In this document: piece by piece, positions 9,191 to 17,143 of the stretch
Position numbering within the stretch: the first letter of the stretch is position 1
Layout: the number at the start of each line of letters is the position of its first letter
Assembly: GCF_014697355.1 (NCBI RefSeq)
Contig: NZ_JACJRQ010000017.1
Location: forward strand, 118,748-182,747
Direction: 5' to 3'
DNA from: Nostoc calcicola FACHB-3891
Lineage (GTDB): Bacteria > Cyanobacteriota > Cyanobacteriia > Cyanobacteriales > Nostocaceae
DNA length: 64,000 nt
Made by a program: the position numbers and the translations under genes
The notes under the pieces: generated by a model
Told to the model about the DNA's origin: nothing
The model's database searches: none
The model's input: only the letters and a program-made list of their open reading frames with translations

Positions 9191-9559
9191 ATGGGTTGGT
9201 TACAAAGACTATTTGGAATGGAAAAGCCTCAAAATGCCGAAGTAAATCCTACTCCACAGGCAATACCCCAAACTCCTAGTCCTACTGCTGCGCCTACCGC
9301 TACACAATCAATACCGCCAGAACGTCTAGGATTAAATGGAGAATATGACCAAAGTGGTTTAGCAAAGCGGGTAGCATTGGCATTCGACCAAGACGCCGAA
9401 TTAGATGATGTTAATACTCTTTGGGTTGCTCAAACAGGTAGCACTGTAGTGTTAAAAGGTAAAGTTCCCAGCCAAGAAATTCTCACCAGAATGATTTCTG
9501 TAGCCCGTACTGTGAATGGTGCCACAGATGTTGACAGCACCCAAGCTACCGTCGGCTAA
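9191..9559 (+). CDS. BON-domain protein
   Basis: A 122-residue protein. Residues 1-45 are a proline/threonine/alanine-rich linker after MGWLQRLFG. The C-terminal ~70 residues form a single BON domain (LAKRVALAFDQDAEL ... LWVAQTGSTVVLKGKVPS ... ARTVNGATDVDSTQATV). BON domains bind phospholipid or glycan and are often periplasmic, but no cleavable signal peptide is obvious; the short N-terminal segment may be amphipathic. ATG at 9191 follows CGGAG by 9 bases, a good ribosome binding site. It is monocistronic by layout: the next gene is convergent and a heptamer array follows. Related cyanobacterial proteins are described only as LysM/BON-type; the cellular role is unknown. Confidence 0.8.
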   Translation: MGWLQRLFGMEKPQNAEVNPTPQAIPQTPSPTAAPTATQSIPPERLGLNGEYDQSGLAKRVALAFDQDAELDDVNTLWVAQTGSTVVLKGKVPSQEILTRMISVARTVNGATDVDSTQATVG

Positions 9560-9615
9560 GTGCAAGAAGGAGCAGAGGGGGCAGGGGAGGCAGGGAGAGC
9601 AGGGGGACAATAATT

Positions 9616-9656
9616 CTTAACTCCTAACTCCTAACTCCTAACTCCTAACTCCTAAT
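9616..9656. repeat. (AACTCCT)n heptamer array
   Basis: About five to six perfect copies of the heptamer AACTCCT run up to the stop codon of the convergent hydrolase gene. A second array of the same heptamer is at 61363-61412. This is the STRR type. Confidence 0.85.
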
Positions 9657-10554
9657 TTCTCTCAATCCAATCTAAAATCGCTTGGTTCACTTGTTCGGGA
9701 CATTCATCATGGGGGCAATGACCCACGCCTTCTAAATTCAGGACTTCCAATTTCTCGTTATATTGGGCAAATTGGCTAGCCAAAGCTGGCGGAACAAACC
9801 GATCCTTTTGTCCCCAAATTAACAGCATAGGAATTGTTAAGGTTGGTAATACTGCCTTGACATTGGGACTAAAATTAATTCCGATTGTCGCTTTAAACAA
9901 AGCACTAAACGCCCTCGCCGAACCTCGGTCTTGGGGAGGGCCAGCTAAAATTTCTATCAATTCATCGGTAATTGCTTCTGGGTTAGCGTAGGCGAGACTA
10001 GCCCAGCGACGCAGCACGCCAGGACGGCGGACAAAGTTAAATACAGGTTTGAGAATCAACGGCGAAGCGACAATATTTTTAATTCCTCTCACTAGTGGGC
10101 GCAGAACAGGAGGAATTGCTTCTTGTTCCAGTGAAGGATCGGGTAAACTCATCATCACTATACTCTGCACCATATCGGGATGAGCGGCGGCGGCGGCTAA
10201 AGAAATTAGTGAACCGTTGGAATTGCCGATTAATATTGCTGGTTCACGGATAAAGGTTTGCCAAAAATCGTAAACTTGTTCTACCCAAAGTTCCACGCTG
10301 TAATTAGCTGCGGCTTTTTGGGAAGCGCCAAAACCCAGCATATCTAGCGCGTAAACTGTGTGATGTTCAGCCAACACCTCTAAATTATGTCGCCAGTGAC
10401 CAATGGAAGCGCCAAAGCCATGCAACAGAATTAGAGGTTGTGTCTTTTCGTCATTTTTGGCAGAGCGAATATAAGTATAGCGAGTTTGCCAGCCCCGCCA
10501 AACCCAATCTCTTTGATTTCCAACTCGCTCTTGCCAATGTAGTGTAGTAGTCAC
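9652..10554 (-). CDS. Alpha/beta-fold hydrolase
   Basis: 300 residues starting with GTG at 10554. The fold motifs are all present: oxyanion-loop LLHGFGAS, nucleophile elbow GNSNGS with serine as nucleophile, the acid in WGQKDRFV and the catalytic histidine in GVGHCPHDE near the C-terminus. The cap region 140-220 carries many hydrophobic residues, fitting a lipophilic ester substrate. The GHCPHDE ending resembles that of chlorophyll/pheophytin-dephytylating hydrolases, but this is only a resemblance. No signal peptide. The last codons overlap the AACTCCT repeat array. Substrate unknown. Confidence 0.85.
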   Translation of the reverse strand: MTTTLHWQERVGNQRDWVWRGWQTRYTYIRSAKNDEKTQPLILLHGFGASIGHWRHNLEVLAEHHTVYALDMLGFGASQKAAANYSVELWVEQVYDFWQTFIREPAILIGNSNGSLISLAAAAAHPDMVQSIVMMSLPDPSLEQEAIPPVLRPLVRGIKNIVASPLILKPVFNFVRRPGVLRRWASLAYANPEAITDELIEILAGPPQDRGSARAFSALFKATIGINFSPNVKAVLPTLTIPMLLIWGQKDRFVPPALASQFAQYNEKLEVLNLEGVGHCPHDECPEQVNQAILDWIERN

Positions 10555-10805
10555 AGTCCCCTTTAATTCATCAGCGTGAAAATACTATTATAAAAAAAAT
10601 TGCTGAAAACCCGGCTTATTCGGTTAAGAGACGCGATTTACAAAGACGCGATAAATCGCCGTCTCTACAAGGAACTGATTAATTTTCATCTTAACCAAAC
10701 CGTATTGTCACCGTTATGACTCCCTCTGCGCCTCTGCGCCTCTGCGTGAGACAAAAATATGTTTTAGCGTTCAACAATCCTAAATAATTTAGGACTGCTA
10801 TATAT
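10555..10805. other. Intergenic region with dispersed repeats
   Basis: It holds a copy of the GAGACGCGAT...CGTCTCTAC palindrome family at about 10628-10671 and a run of CTCTGCGCC octamers at about 10722-10751 (the CGCAGAGGCGCAGAG repeat on the other strand). No gene is seen. Confidence 0.6.
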
Positions 10806-11006
10806 TCAAACAGCAGTTAAAAAACGCTGAAAAGGGGCTTTTTCGGTTGAAATTGCAGTTGCTAAAGGAATGTAATCTATTAAAATCGTTCTGAGAGTTT
10901 CTGATGGTGTAACAGGTTTTGTATCAGCAAATAAATTACGAGTTTCATCAAGGGTTAAGTTAAAAGTCTTTTTCACTTTAGCGAGACTAAAATCGCTGTA
11001 TGCCAT
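10806..11006 (-). pseudogene. Probable truncated remnant of a larger cyanobacterial protein
   Basis: A 66-residue frame starting MAYSDFSLAKVKKTFNLTLDE. From memory this opening resembles the N-terminus of a family of ~200-residue hypothetical proteins frequent in Nostoc-type genomes. After ATAISTEKA the frame runs only about nine more residues to a stop, whereas relatives continue, so this is probably a 3'-truncated copy. It is flanked by repeat elements on both sides, which fits decay. It could still be expressed as a small protein; function unknown. Confidence 0.4.
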
Positions 11007-11047
11007 CCTTTCACCTTGTGATTATTTATAGCAGTTCTCAGTTGAGT

Positions 11048-11150
11048 TAAATAGAGACCTAACCCCCAGCCCCTTCCCTACAAGGGAAGGGGAGTAAGAC
11101 TCAAAGCCTCTCCCCTCTTAGGGGAGAGGTTTGGAGAGAGGTCAGAGTGT
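11048..11150. repeat. Dispersed ~100-bp element with CCCC/GGGG inverted segments
   Basis: Two nested inverted motifs, CCCCTTCCC...GGGAAGGGG and CCTCTCCCC...GGGGAGAGG, are joined by a short linker. This composition is typical of highly copied intergenic elements in cyanobacterial genomes. It separates the remnant gene from the STAND gene 3' end. It could act as a bidirectional terminator, but there is no T-tract. Confidence 0.6.
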
Positions 11151-11190
11151 ATTGTATACAAACTATCGCTCGCTATATTTCACGAAATCC

Positions 11191-14100
11191 CTAATTCCGT
11201 AACTTCTTAAGTTCTGCATCTGTAAACGGATTTTTCCCCGCCCGTAAATCTTTCACCCAGCGCTGCCGTTGTGCTTTAGTATTTTTATCCTGAGTCTGGG
11301 CGATGTATGCTTCAAAGTCTGAAATCGCCCCTTGGGTGTCGCCTGTCAGCGCCCTAGCCAAGCCACGACTATCACGAATGTTGCCATCTTCAGGTACAAC
11401 TGCAACGGCTTTTTCACAGGCTGGTAACACATCAGCGGCTTGTTTTTGCAGACTACCGTCCCAGCATAGTGCATTCCAAGAACCAGCAGGAATTTCAACT
11501 TTTGGATCGAGCTTGAGAGCTTCGGTATAAGCTGCTAGTGCTTTCTTAAACTTTTTCTCTTGTAAGCGGTTATTTCCTTCATTAACTGAGCGTTCAGCCT
11601 TGCCTTTGTTAACAAACTCTGTCGCTCTTGCTTGGGAATCAAACTTTAATTTATTATCCCATAGCTGTGCTTGGTGGAACTTTTCAATAGCGCCATTGAT
11701 ATCATCATTTCGCGCTAACTTCTCACCTTGGATAACTAACGTTATCGCAGCTTGCGCCAACCGCGATGGAGTTTGGCATAATTGCAACTCTTCTAACACT
11801 TCTGGATGGCCAATGAAGTAATTATTCAACAAGTTGCAACCACTGTGTAATAAATTATCGAGATCCAAATCCCATAAAATCACGGTCTTGTCTAAACTGC
11901 CAGAAGCCAGTGTCTTGCCATCGGGGCTGAAGACGACGCTATAGATCCTATTGCTATGCCCAGTCAGGGTTTTGATGGCTTTGCCTGTGCTGACATCCCA
12001 GAGTTTGATCGTCTTGTCTTCACTGCCAGAAGCCAGTGTCTTGCCATCGGGGCTGAAGACTACGCTTATGACCGAACTGCTATGCCCAGTCAGGGTTTTG
12101 ATCGCTTTGCCTGTGCTGACATCCCAGAGTTTGATCGTCTTGTCTTCACTGCCAGAAGCCAGTGTCTTGCCATCGGGGCTGAAGACTACGCCCCAGACCC
12201 TACTGCTATGCCCTTCTAAAGTATTAACCTCTATAGCTCTATTTTCTTTATGCTCTTGTGGCTGCAAATAAGCTGCTTGCCTTAACGTTGCCATAGTCCG
12301 CATTTGAGTATCTGTGTTTGCCCAAGGCGTCAGTTTTAGTTTTCCCCCGGCTTTTAAGCCTTCTATTAAAGCATCGAAGTTTTGCTTAGAGACAAAAAAC
12401 GCCTCTGAAGAATTAGTAAGAGCGTTAATTTCACTGATTGCAGCATATTTTCTTTGCTCATCTGCCCTTCGTGCTGCATCCCAGGCTGTAACTGCCAACC
12501 CAGCTAATACTAATCCTGCGGCTACGGAACCAAAAAGGGCGCGTTTGAGAAAGTTATTTAGTTTAGCGTCACTAATTTTTCTTTGTTCTCGTTCCTTTTC
12601 CAGTTCCGCTATCACCTGCTTTAAGTTCGGTTCCTGTTGCTGGCGGATAAACCCGGCGATGTAGTCGTGTACCAGTTGATAACGGTCAGCCGGATTTTCT
12701 GGTAATAAAACCACTAAGCCGGATTTGACAAAAATTTCTAAAATCAAATCTAACTTGCTGATGTCAACAGCTTGGCTCCCCCTAGTTTCCGATCCCCCCG
12801 CCTGGGTTGACCCCCTTAAAAAGGGGGTAGAAGAAATTAAGCCCCCCTTTTTAAGGGGGGTTGGGGGGATCTCCGAGAAGTACGGCGTCAAATCGCGTTC
12901 CAACTCGGCGCGAGTCTTCAGAGGGCGAGTTCCTTTTTCATCCGTCAGCAAATACAGTAATATGTCTGCTGCTTGGTGATTTTCTTCACCACAATCATTA
13001 ACAACTTCATGCAAATAACGCTTAACCAATTCGTCCTTAGTGCCACGCTGCCGATATTCTGCCAGAGTTGTAATATTCTCAGTTTGCAGTTGCGCCCCCA
13101 TAACCTGCAACTCAATGGGACGCACTTCACCTAATTCTTCGGCTAAATCCAGCACCATTTGATCGACTAAAGCCGATTCCAAACGAAAACTACTATTTTC
13201 AGTTAAACGCTGGATAATTGACTTGGCATCATCACGCGAGAAGTTCCCCAACTTGTAAAGCACGTTATTACTGAGAATGTCATTGCCTATAATCTTCAGG
13301 CTGGGCAAATCATTGCACTCTAGCAAGTAATGGATGTAATCCACCCGCAGCGATAAGATAACTTTCAGCGATAAAACATTCAGACATTCTCCCAAAAACT
13401 CAAAAAACTGCTTCCTTTGCGCTGGTTCGGTGTAAATAAAGAAAAATTCCTCAAATTGATCGAAAATTAACACTGTACGAAGGTTACGCTGTTCGTTTTC
13501 TTTGAGTCTGGATATTAAATATTGCGGAGTTTCGAGTTCTGAGGATGAAAGTTGACCTTCTGAGGGTGAAAGTTGACCTTCTGAGGGTGAAAGTTGACCT
13601 TCTGAGGGTGAAAGTTGACCTTCTGAGGGTGAACGTTGACCTTCTGAGGGTGAAAGTTGACCTTCTGAGGGTGAAAGTTGACCTTCTGAGGGTGAAAGTT
13701 GACCTTCTGAGGGTGAAAGTTGACCTTCTGAGGGTGAAAGTTGACCTTCTGAGGATGAACGTTGACCTTCTGAGGGTGAACGTTGACCTTCTAACTCTCC
13801 CTCATCTCCCTCATCCCCCTCATCTCTCCCCAAAACCCGCCCCAACTCTTCCACCCAGTTGGTGTAAACGCGCATCGCTACTGGTAAATTATCTTGAATA
13901 CCGATCGCTTGATTCTTTAAAGCTGGTACTAGTCCTGCGTTGACTAGCGAACTTTTACCTACACCTGATTGTCCGTGAATTACGATCAACTTTTTATCTG
14001 GGCGACCAATGCGTTCAATTAAACGTTCTACATCCAATTGACGACCAGATGCAGCGATTTCTGGGGCAATACTATCTTTATTATTAACCCGCAAAGGTGC

Positions 14101-15528
14101 AAGTCCTGTGACACCTGCTTGTTTTGTTGCCTGTAATCTCCCAGCACCAATAAACGCCCGCAAACCAAATTGCTGTTCCACGGAACGCTGTTGCTGTTTC
14201 ATTTCATAAGCTTTCAGATATGCTTTTTGCTCAAAGTAAAGCTTTTGCAAATGACTGAGAATGTTGAGATAAAGCTTTAAATCTACTTGCGGGTTGCCGA
14301 TATCTTTTGCAGTTTCTAAGTTACGAATTGCCTGTTGATAAGCACCTAAATGATATTGAGAACGAGCCAAAAGAAACCGATAGAGGCTCAAATCATTTGA
14401 TATAACAGTCTTTTGTGGTGGTAGGGTAGCACTGCTGTGCGCCCCTACAATCGTCGCTACAATCTTTATGGCTTGCTGGGCAAATTTATTTGCTTCTAAC
14501 CAGGATTCTTCAGCTAAAGCCACCTCAGCTAAAAAACCGTAATCCTTTGCTAATTCTATTGGTTGATTATCAGCTTGATGTATTTCTAATGCTTGTTCAG
14601 CGAAATTTTTTAAATATTCCCATTCTTGTAAATCACGGAGAACAACACCAAATTTAAATATAGAATTTGCAATTAATCGTTTGCTGTCCCCAATCAAATT
14701 GATATATTGTTGAAGATAATACCGAGTGTTATTCCAGTCTGGATGATTAATATCTTGATGTTTAAAAGCTTTGAGATAATAGCAAAAAGCAATATCTCCA
14801 AGTATTTTTATTTGTTGTTTTGGATAATTAAGTTGTAGAAAAAGCGCTAAAGCCACTTGATAATGTTCTAACGCGACATCGATTTTATTATTAACTTGTT
14901 TTGCCAAACCCAATAATGATGATAAATTAGCTTTCAGTTCTGGATGAGAATCCTGTAATTCACCTGGTAAATCTCTCTGGGCTGCTGCTAATTCTGTTTC
15001 TAAAACTCCATAATCATCTAAACTTATGTTCAGGGTGTTGTTAAAGTATTGCTCGGCGAGTTGTTCGATAAAATTGGTTAAATCATCCTGAGCGATCGCA
15101 AAATCCCTGGTAGTAGCCCAACTCTCTAAGTCTGGAGCCAGTTGCATCAGTTGTTTGTAGATTTCATCATCAATCCACAACACCAACGGAAAAGCAAAAT
15201 TCTTGCGAAATTCCTCCCGCACCTGATTAGCAGAAGTCAACATCGCAGCTAAATTCGGCACTGTTTCCAAACCCACAACCATCACACAGCCTGGTAGGTT
15301 CTCGCCAAATTCGTCGCGAATAGCTGTATAAAGGCTTTTGTGAGATTGCTGGACAACCAACACCCGAATTTCGACTTGGCAGATTTCTCGCAATCTTTGA
15401 ATCAGGCGATCGCGCAGTTTGGCATAATTACACCGTGCCAAAATCAGCTTAAACTGCCCGACAGAGGACTCTATCGCCCAAGCTAATTGTGCCAGAGAGC
15501 GCTCGTTGTTGGTTTGATGTTCACTCAT
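11191..15528 (-). CDS. STAND NTPase with N-terminal conserved domain, TPRs, membrane helix, three WD40 repeats and C-terminal TPR
   Basis: 1445 residues from ATG at 15528; a GTG at 15567 lies in a repeat and is less likely. Order: a conserved N-terminal domain (~1-150), helical TPR-like repeats (~190-450), a P-loop NTPase with Walker A HGQSGVGKSS near 517 and Walker B VLIFDQFEEFF near 683, a winged-helix-like region, one hydrophobic helix near 994-1017, three 42-residue WD40 repeats (~1103-1222) and TPRs (~1270-1400). STAND proteins are ligand-triggered switches used in signalling, cell death and phage defence. Between Walker A and B sits a 12-unit heptapeptide insert, and at least two dispersed palindromes are translated in frame (885-912 and 360-369). 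It follows the P-loop ATPase gene on the same strand with an ~90-base gap. Effector activity is not identifiable. Confidence 0.88.
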   Translation of the reverse strand: MSEHQTNNERSLAQLAWAIESSVGQFKLILARCNYAKLRDRLIQRLREICQVEIRVLVVQQSHKSLYTAIRDEFGENLPGCVMVVGLETVPNLAAMLTSANQVREEFRKNFAFPLVLWIDDEIYKQLMQLAPDLESWATTRDFAIAQDDLTNFIEQLAEQYFNNTLNISLDDYGVLETELAAAQRDLPGELQDSHPELKANLSSLLGLAKQVNNKIDVALEHYQVALALFLQLNYPKQQIKILGDIAFCYYLKAFKHQDINHPDWNNTRYYLQQYINLIGDSKRLIANSIFKFGVVLRDLQEWEYLKNFAEQALEIHQADNQPIELAKDYGFLAEVALAEESWLEANKFAQQAIKIVATIVGAHSSATLPPQKTVISNDLSLYRFLLARSQYHLGAYQQAIRNLETAKDIGNPQVDLKLYLNILSHLQKLYFEQKAYLKAYEMKQQQRSVEQQFGLRAFIGAGRLQATKQAGVTGLAPLRVNNKDSIAPEIAASGRQLDVERLIERIGRPDKKLIVIHGQSGVGKSSLVNAGLVPALKNQAIGIQDNLPVAMRVYTNWVEELGRVLGRDEGDEGDEGELEGQRSPSEGQRSSSEGQLSPSEGQLSPSEGQLSPSEGQLSPSEGQLSPSEGQRSPSEGQLSPSEGQLSPSEGQLSPSEGQLSSSELETPQYLISRLKENEQRNLRTVLIFDQFEEFFFIYTEPAQRKQFFEFLGECLNVLSLKVILSLRVDYIHYLLECNDLPSLKIIGNDILSNNVLYKLGNFSRDDAKSIIQRLTENSSFRLESALVDQMVLDLAEELGEVRPIELQVMGAQLQTENITTLAEYRQRGTKDELVKRYLHEVVNDCGEENHQAADILLYLLTDEKGTRPLKTRAELERDLTPYFSEIPPTPLKKGGLISSTPFLRGSTQAGGSETRGSQAVDISKLDLILEIFVKSGLVVLLPENPADRYQLVHDYIAGFIRQQQEPNLKQVIAELEKEREQRKISDAKLNNFLKRALFGSVAAGLVLAGLAVTAWDAARRADEQRKYAAISEINALTNSSEAFFVSKQNFDALIEGLKAGGKLKLTPWANTDTQMRTMATLRQAAYLQPQEHKENRAIEVNTLEGHSSRVWGVVFSPDGKTLASGSEDKTIKLWDVSTGKAIKTLTGHSSSVISVVFSPDGKTLASGSEDKTIKLWDVSTGKAIKTLTGHSNRIYSVVFSPDGKTLASGSLDKTVILWDLDLDNLLHSGCNLLNNYFIGHPEVLEELQLCQTPSRLAQAAITLVIQGEKLARNDDINGAIEKFHQAQLWDNKLKFDSQARATEFVNKGKAERSVNEGNNRLQEKKFKKALAAYTEALKLDPKVEIPAGSWNALCWDGSLQKQAADVLPACEKAVAVVPEDGNIRDSRGLARALTGDTQGAISDFEAYIAQTQDKNTKAQRQRWVKDLRAGKNPFTDAELKKLRN
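11897..12230. repeat. 126-bp tandem repeat encoding WD40 units
   Basis: The segment around CTGCCAGAAGCCAGTG recurs at 11897, 12023 and 12149, an exact 126-bp period (42 codons). The copies are nearly identical at DNA level, including at third positions, which points to very recent duplication or gene conversion. The encoded blades read FSPDGKTLASGS(E/L)DKT. Confidence 0.9.
12791..12871. repeat. 81-bp MITE-like palindromic element translated inside the STAND gene
   Basis: The element begins GATCCCCCC and ends GGGGGGATC, with internal complementary runs CCCCCTTAAAAAGGGGG and CCCCCCTTTTTAAGGGGGG. Its length is 27 codons, so insertion keeps the frame. The translation includes EIPPTPLKKGG and STPFLRGS. 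A related CCCCCCTTTATAAGGGGGG element is intergenic at about 58275-58310. Confidence 0.8.
13540..13791. repeat. Twelve-copy 21-bp minisatellite in the NTPase domain
   Basis: There are twelve 21-bp units, 252 bp in all, each encoding EGQ(L/R)S(P/S)S on the minus strand. Point variants occur at two codons only. It is preceded on the coding strand by a (GAT/GAG GAG)-type low-complexity run at 13794-13833 that encodes DEGDEGDEGE. Confidence 0.95.
14421..14448. repeat. GTAGGG...CCCTAC palindrome translated inside the STAND gene
   Basis: This is a copy of the GTAGGGGCACRGCA...TGCCCCTAC dispersed palindrome, also found at 23202-23230, 43388-43416 and 50454-50482, with some changes. It lies in frame between two TPR-like segments and encodes part of VGAHSSATLP. 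Confidence 0.65.
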
Positions 15529-15617
15529 AAAGGAATCTGGTTTTATGGTGGATTTTTTTAAGCTCACGCAGAGACGCAGAGGCGCAGAGGAGGAGTTTTT
15601 GCGCTTCTGCGGGAGGA

Positions 15618-16967
15618 TTAATTGTTTAGCTCTCTGGCTTCTGCCAAAATGGGGTTGACATCAAACCAAGATTCACCGCTATCTCGATATTCAAAGACAA
15701 AGCGACTGCGGATTAATTTTTGGTATCCTTGGTCATCGCTGACTTTTTTCTTTTGCTTGACGTGACGTAGCAATTGCCATTCCTCATCGGAAATAGGCAT
15801 CATCATTTCATTCCGACGCGCGCGAACAACTTGGTCTAAAGTATTACGCAACAGAGGAAGCTTCATTTCCTCCATAATCCAAGTATTCAGCAGTCTGAGC
15901 AAGTCTCGCACATGACCGCCACTCAACCTACATAAGCAGTCTAGGGTGGCGGTACTATCAAAAATTTCAGTAATCTTATGCAAGCGCTCATCTGGCTGCA
16001 AGTCAGGAAAAGCTCTTGCTAGCACCATCTGTTTCATTAGTGCCATTCCGTCTTCATGAACGCTGCCATCAGGCCATTGTACTGGTACCATCGGCAATAC
16101 TTTGGGGTCTTCGGGAAATCGCTGGGTAAGCATTCCGTAATCGTTGGAAAATTTCAAAGATAAGGGCATGGTATAAATTAAATGACAATTCAGTTTTGTC
16201 AAAAATTCACCCTGGTCTACAAATAAATATTCCTGCTGCGGACGACCCCAAGCTTTGATACGATTATCGATGCGGTCGAGATTATCGACAATTACCACCA
16301 AACCATTTTTACCTTGCTGTTTGAGTTTAGCGATCGCAGGTTCCAATAATTCTCGATTAATCGCTTCTAGCAAGTTGGCTTTTCGCGGCGCTAAATACTG
16401 ATTGAGTTTTGTCCGTAGCGTCGGGTCACTTTTCATCTTCGTAGTGATTTCGCCAATACCAAAAGCTAGAGACAACTTTTCTTTGTCGCTAGTGACACCA
16501 ACATCAACACCAGCCACCTTGACTTTTGCCCCTGTGACTTCGGAATTTAAGATGTTCCAAGCACCTTGGAGTAACTCATTAAATCTGTTGGTTTCCCCCA
16601 GTGTAATTTTATCCAGACTTTGACTCACACGACGAGCGATCGCTAACAACACATCAGCAATATCTACATCAGTCATTTCCAAGTCTTCGCTAGATTCAAA
16701 ATACACCACATGAAAGCCTAATTTTTCCAGTTCTCCCTGTAGCTTTAATAGTTCCGTCGATTTTCCACAGCCAATATGCCCAGTAAATAGAGTGCAGGTA
16801 GGTTCATCCGGCTTGAAAAAAGTAATTTTTTGCTTCAGCTTACCGATAATATCTCCGCCTCGCACCGCAGAAAAGTCAATGTAGTATTTCACATCTGACA
16901 GATTGTTGACGAACAGGGTTCGACTGGGGTCAGTAGCCTGAAAAAATGCTCGTAAATCTATGGACAT
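15618..16967 (-). CDS. P-loop ATPase (AAA/KAP-like) paired with the STAND gene
   Basis: 449 residues from ATG at 16967, which gives the start MSIDLRAFFQATDPSRTL; an upstream ATG at 17018 is less likely. Walker A is GHIGCGKST near residue 60 and Walker B GLVVIVDNLDRI near 220. A sensor-like SGGHVRDLLRLL follows near 350, and the C-terminus resembles a winged helix. It has no membrane segment. The domain order recalls ATPases that switch on nucleotide binding (AAA, ORC/Cdc6-like). The gene sits about 90 bases upstream of the STAND gene and about 177 bases downstream of the SPFH gene, all minus strand, so the three may be co-transcribed. I know of similar ATPase genes beside STAND genes in other cyanobacteria, but the function is not established. 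Confidence 0.75.
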   Translation of the reverse strand: MSIDLRAFFQATDPSRTLFVNNLSDVKYYIDFSAVRGGDIIGKLKQKITFFKPDEPTCTLFTGHIGCGKSTELLKLQGELEKLGFHVVYFESSEDLEMTDVDIADVLLAIARRVSQSLDKITLGETNRFNELLQGAWNILNSEVTGAKVKVAGVDVGVTSDKEKLSLAFGIGEITTKMKSDPTLRTKLNQYLAPRKANLLEAINRELLEPAIAKLKQQGKNGLVVIVDNLDRIDNRIKAWGRPQQEYLFVDQGEFLTKLNCHLIYTMPLSLKFSNDYGMLTQRFPEDPKVLPMVPVQWPDGSVHEDGMALMKQMVLARAFPDLQPDERLHKITEIFDSTATLDCLCRLSGGHVRDLLRLLNTWIMEEMKLPLLRNTLDQVVRARRNEMMMPISDEEWQLLRHVKQKKKVSDDQGYQKLIRSRFVFEYRDSGESWFDVNPILAEARELNN

Positions 16968-17090
16968 GAGGCTAGTAATATGCTTATCTTTTCTAACTTT
17001 AGATATCCTTGAACACAAGAATAAAGTTAGTTACAGCATTTCAGGTGAATATTTCGCAGAATTTTTGATTTTGGTAATACCGAAATAGAT

Positions 17091-17139
17091 GTAGAGACGT
17101 TGCAATGCAACGTCTCTACAGCATTGCAACGTCTCTACA
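17091..17139. repeat. GTAGAGACGTTGC palindrome and half copy
   Basis: A 29-bp perfect palindrome (arms GTAGAGACGTTGCA) is followed directly by a further half copy. It lies just past the SPFH gene stop. Related GTAGAGACGCGAT palindromes are at 23491-23516, 27931-27955 and 27980-28006. Confidence 0.8.
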
Positions 17140-17143
17140 GATG

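Noticed and set aside
9009..9245. Plus-strand 78-codon frame upstream of the BON gene
   Set aside because: It overlaps the BON start out of frame, lacks a ribosome binding site and contains no recognisable motif; the region is the divergent ilvH/BON upstream region.
9652..10554. Assignment as chlorophyll or pheophytin dephytylase
   Set aside because: Only the C-terminal GHCPHDE resembles that group; general alpha/beta hydrolase is all that can be supported.
13540..13791. CRISPR-like or phage-type repeat
   Set aside because: Units are contiguous 21-bp copies with no spacers and are translated.
13545..13943. Plus-strand open frame of repeated VDLLRVK units
   Set aside because: It is the opposite strand of the 21-bp minisatellite, which has no stops in that frame; it has no family or ribosome binding site and overlaps a conserved NTPase gene.
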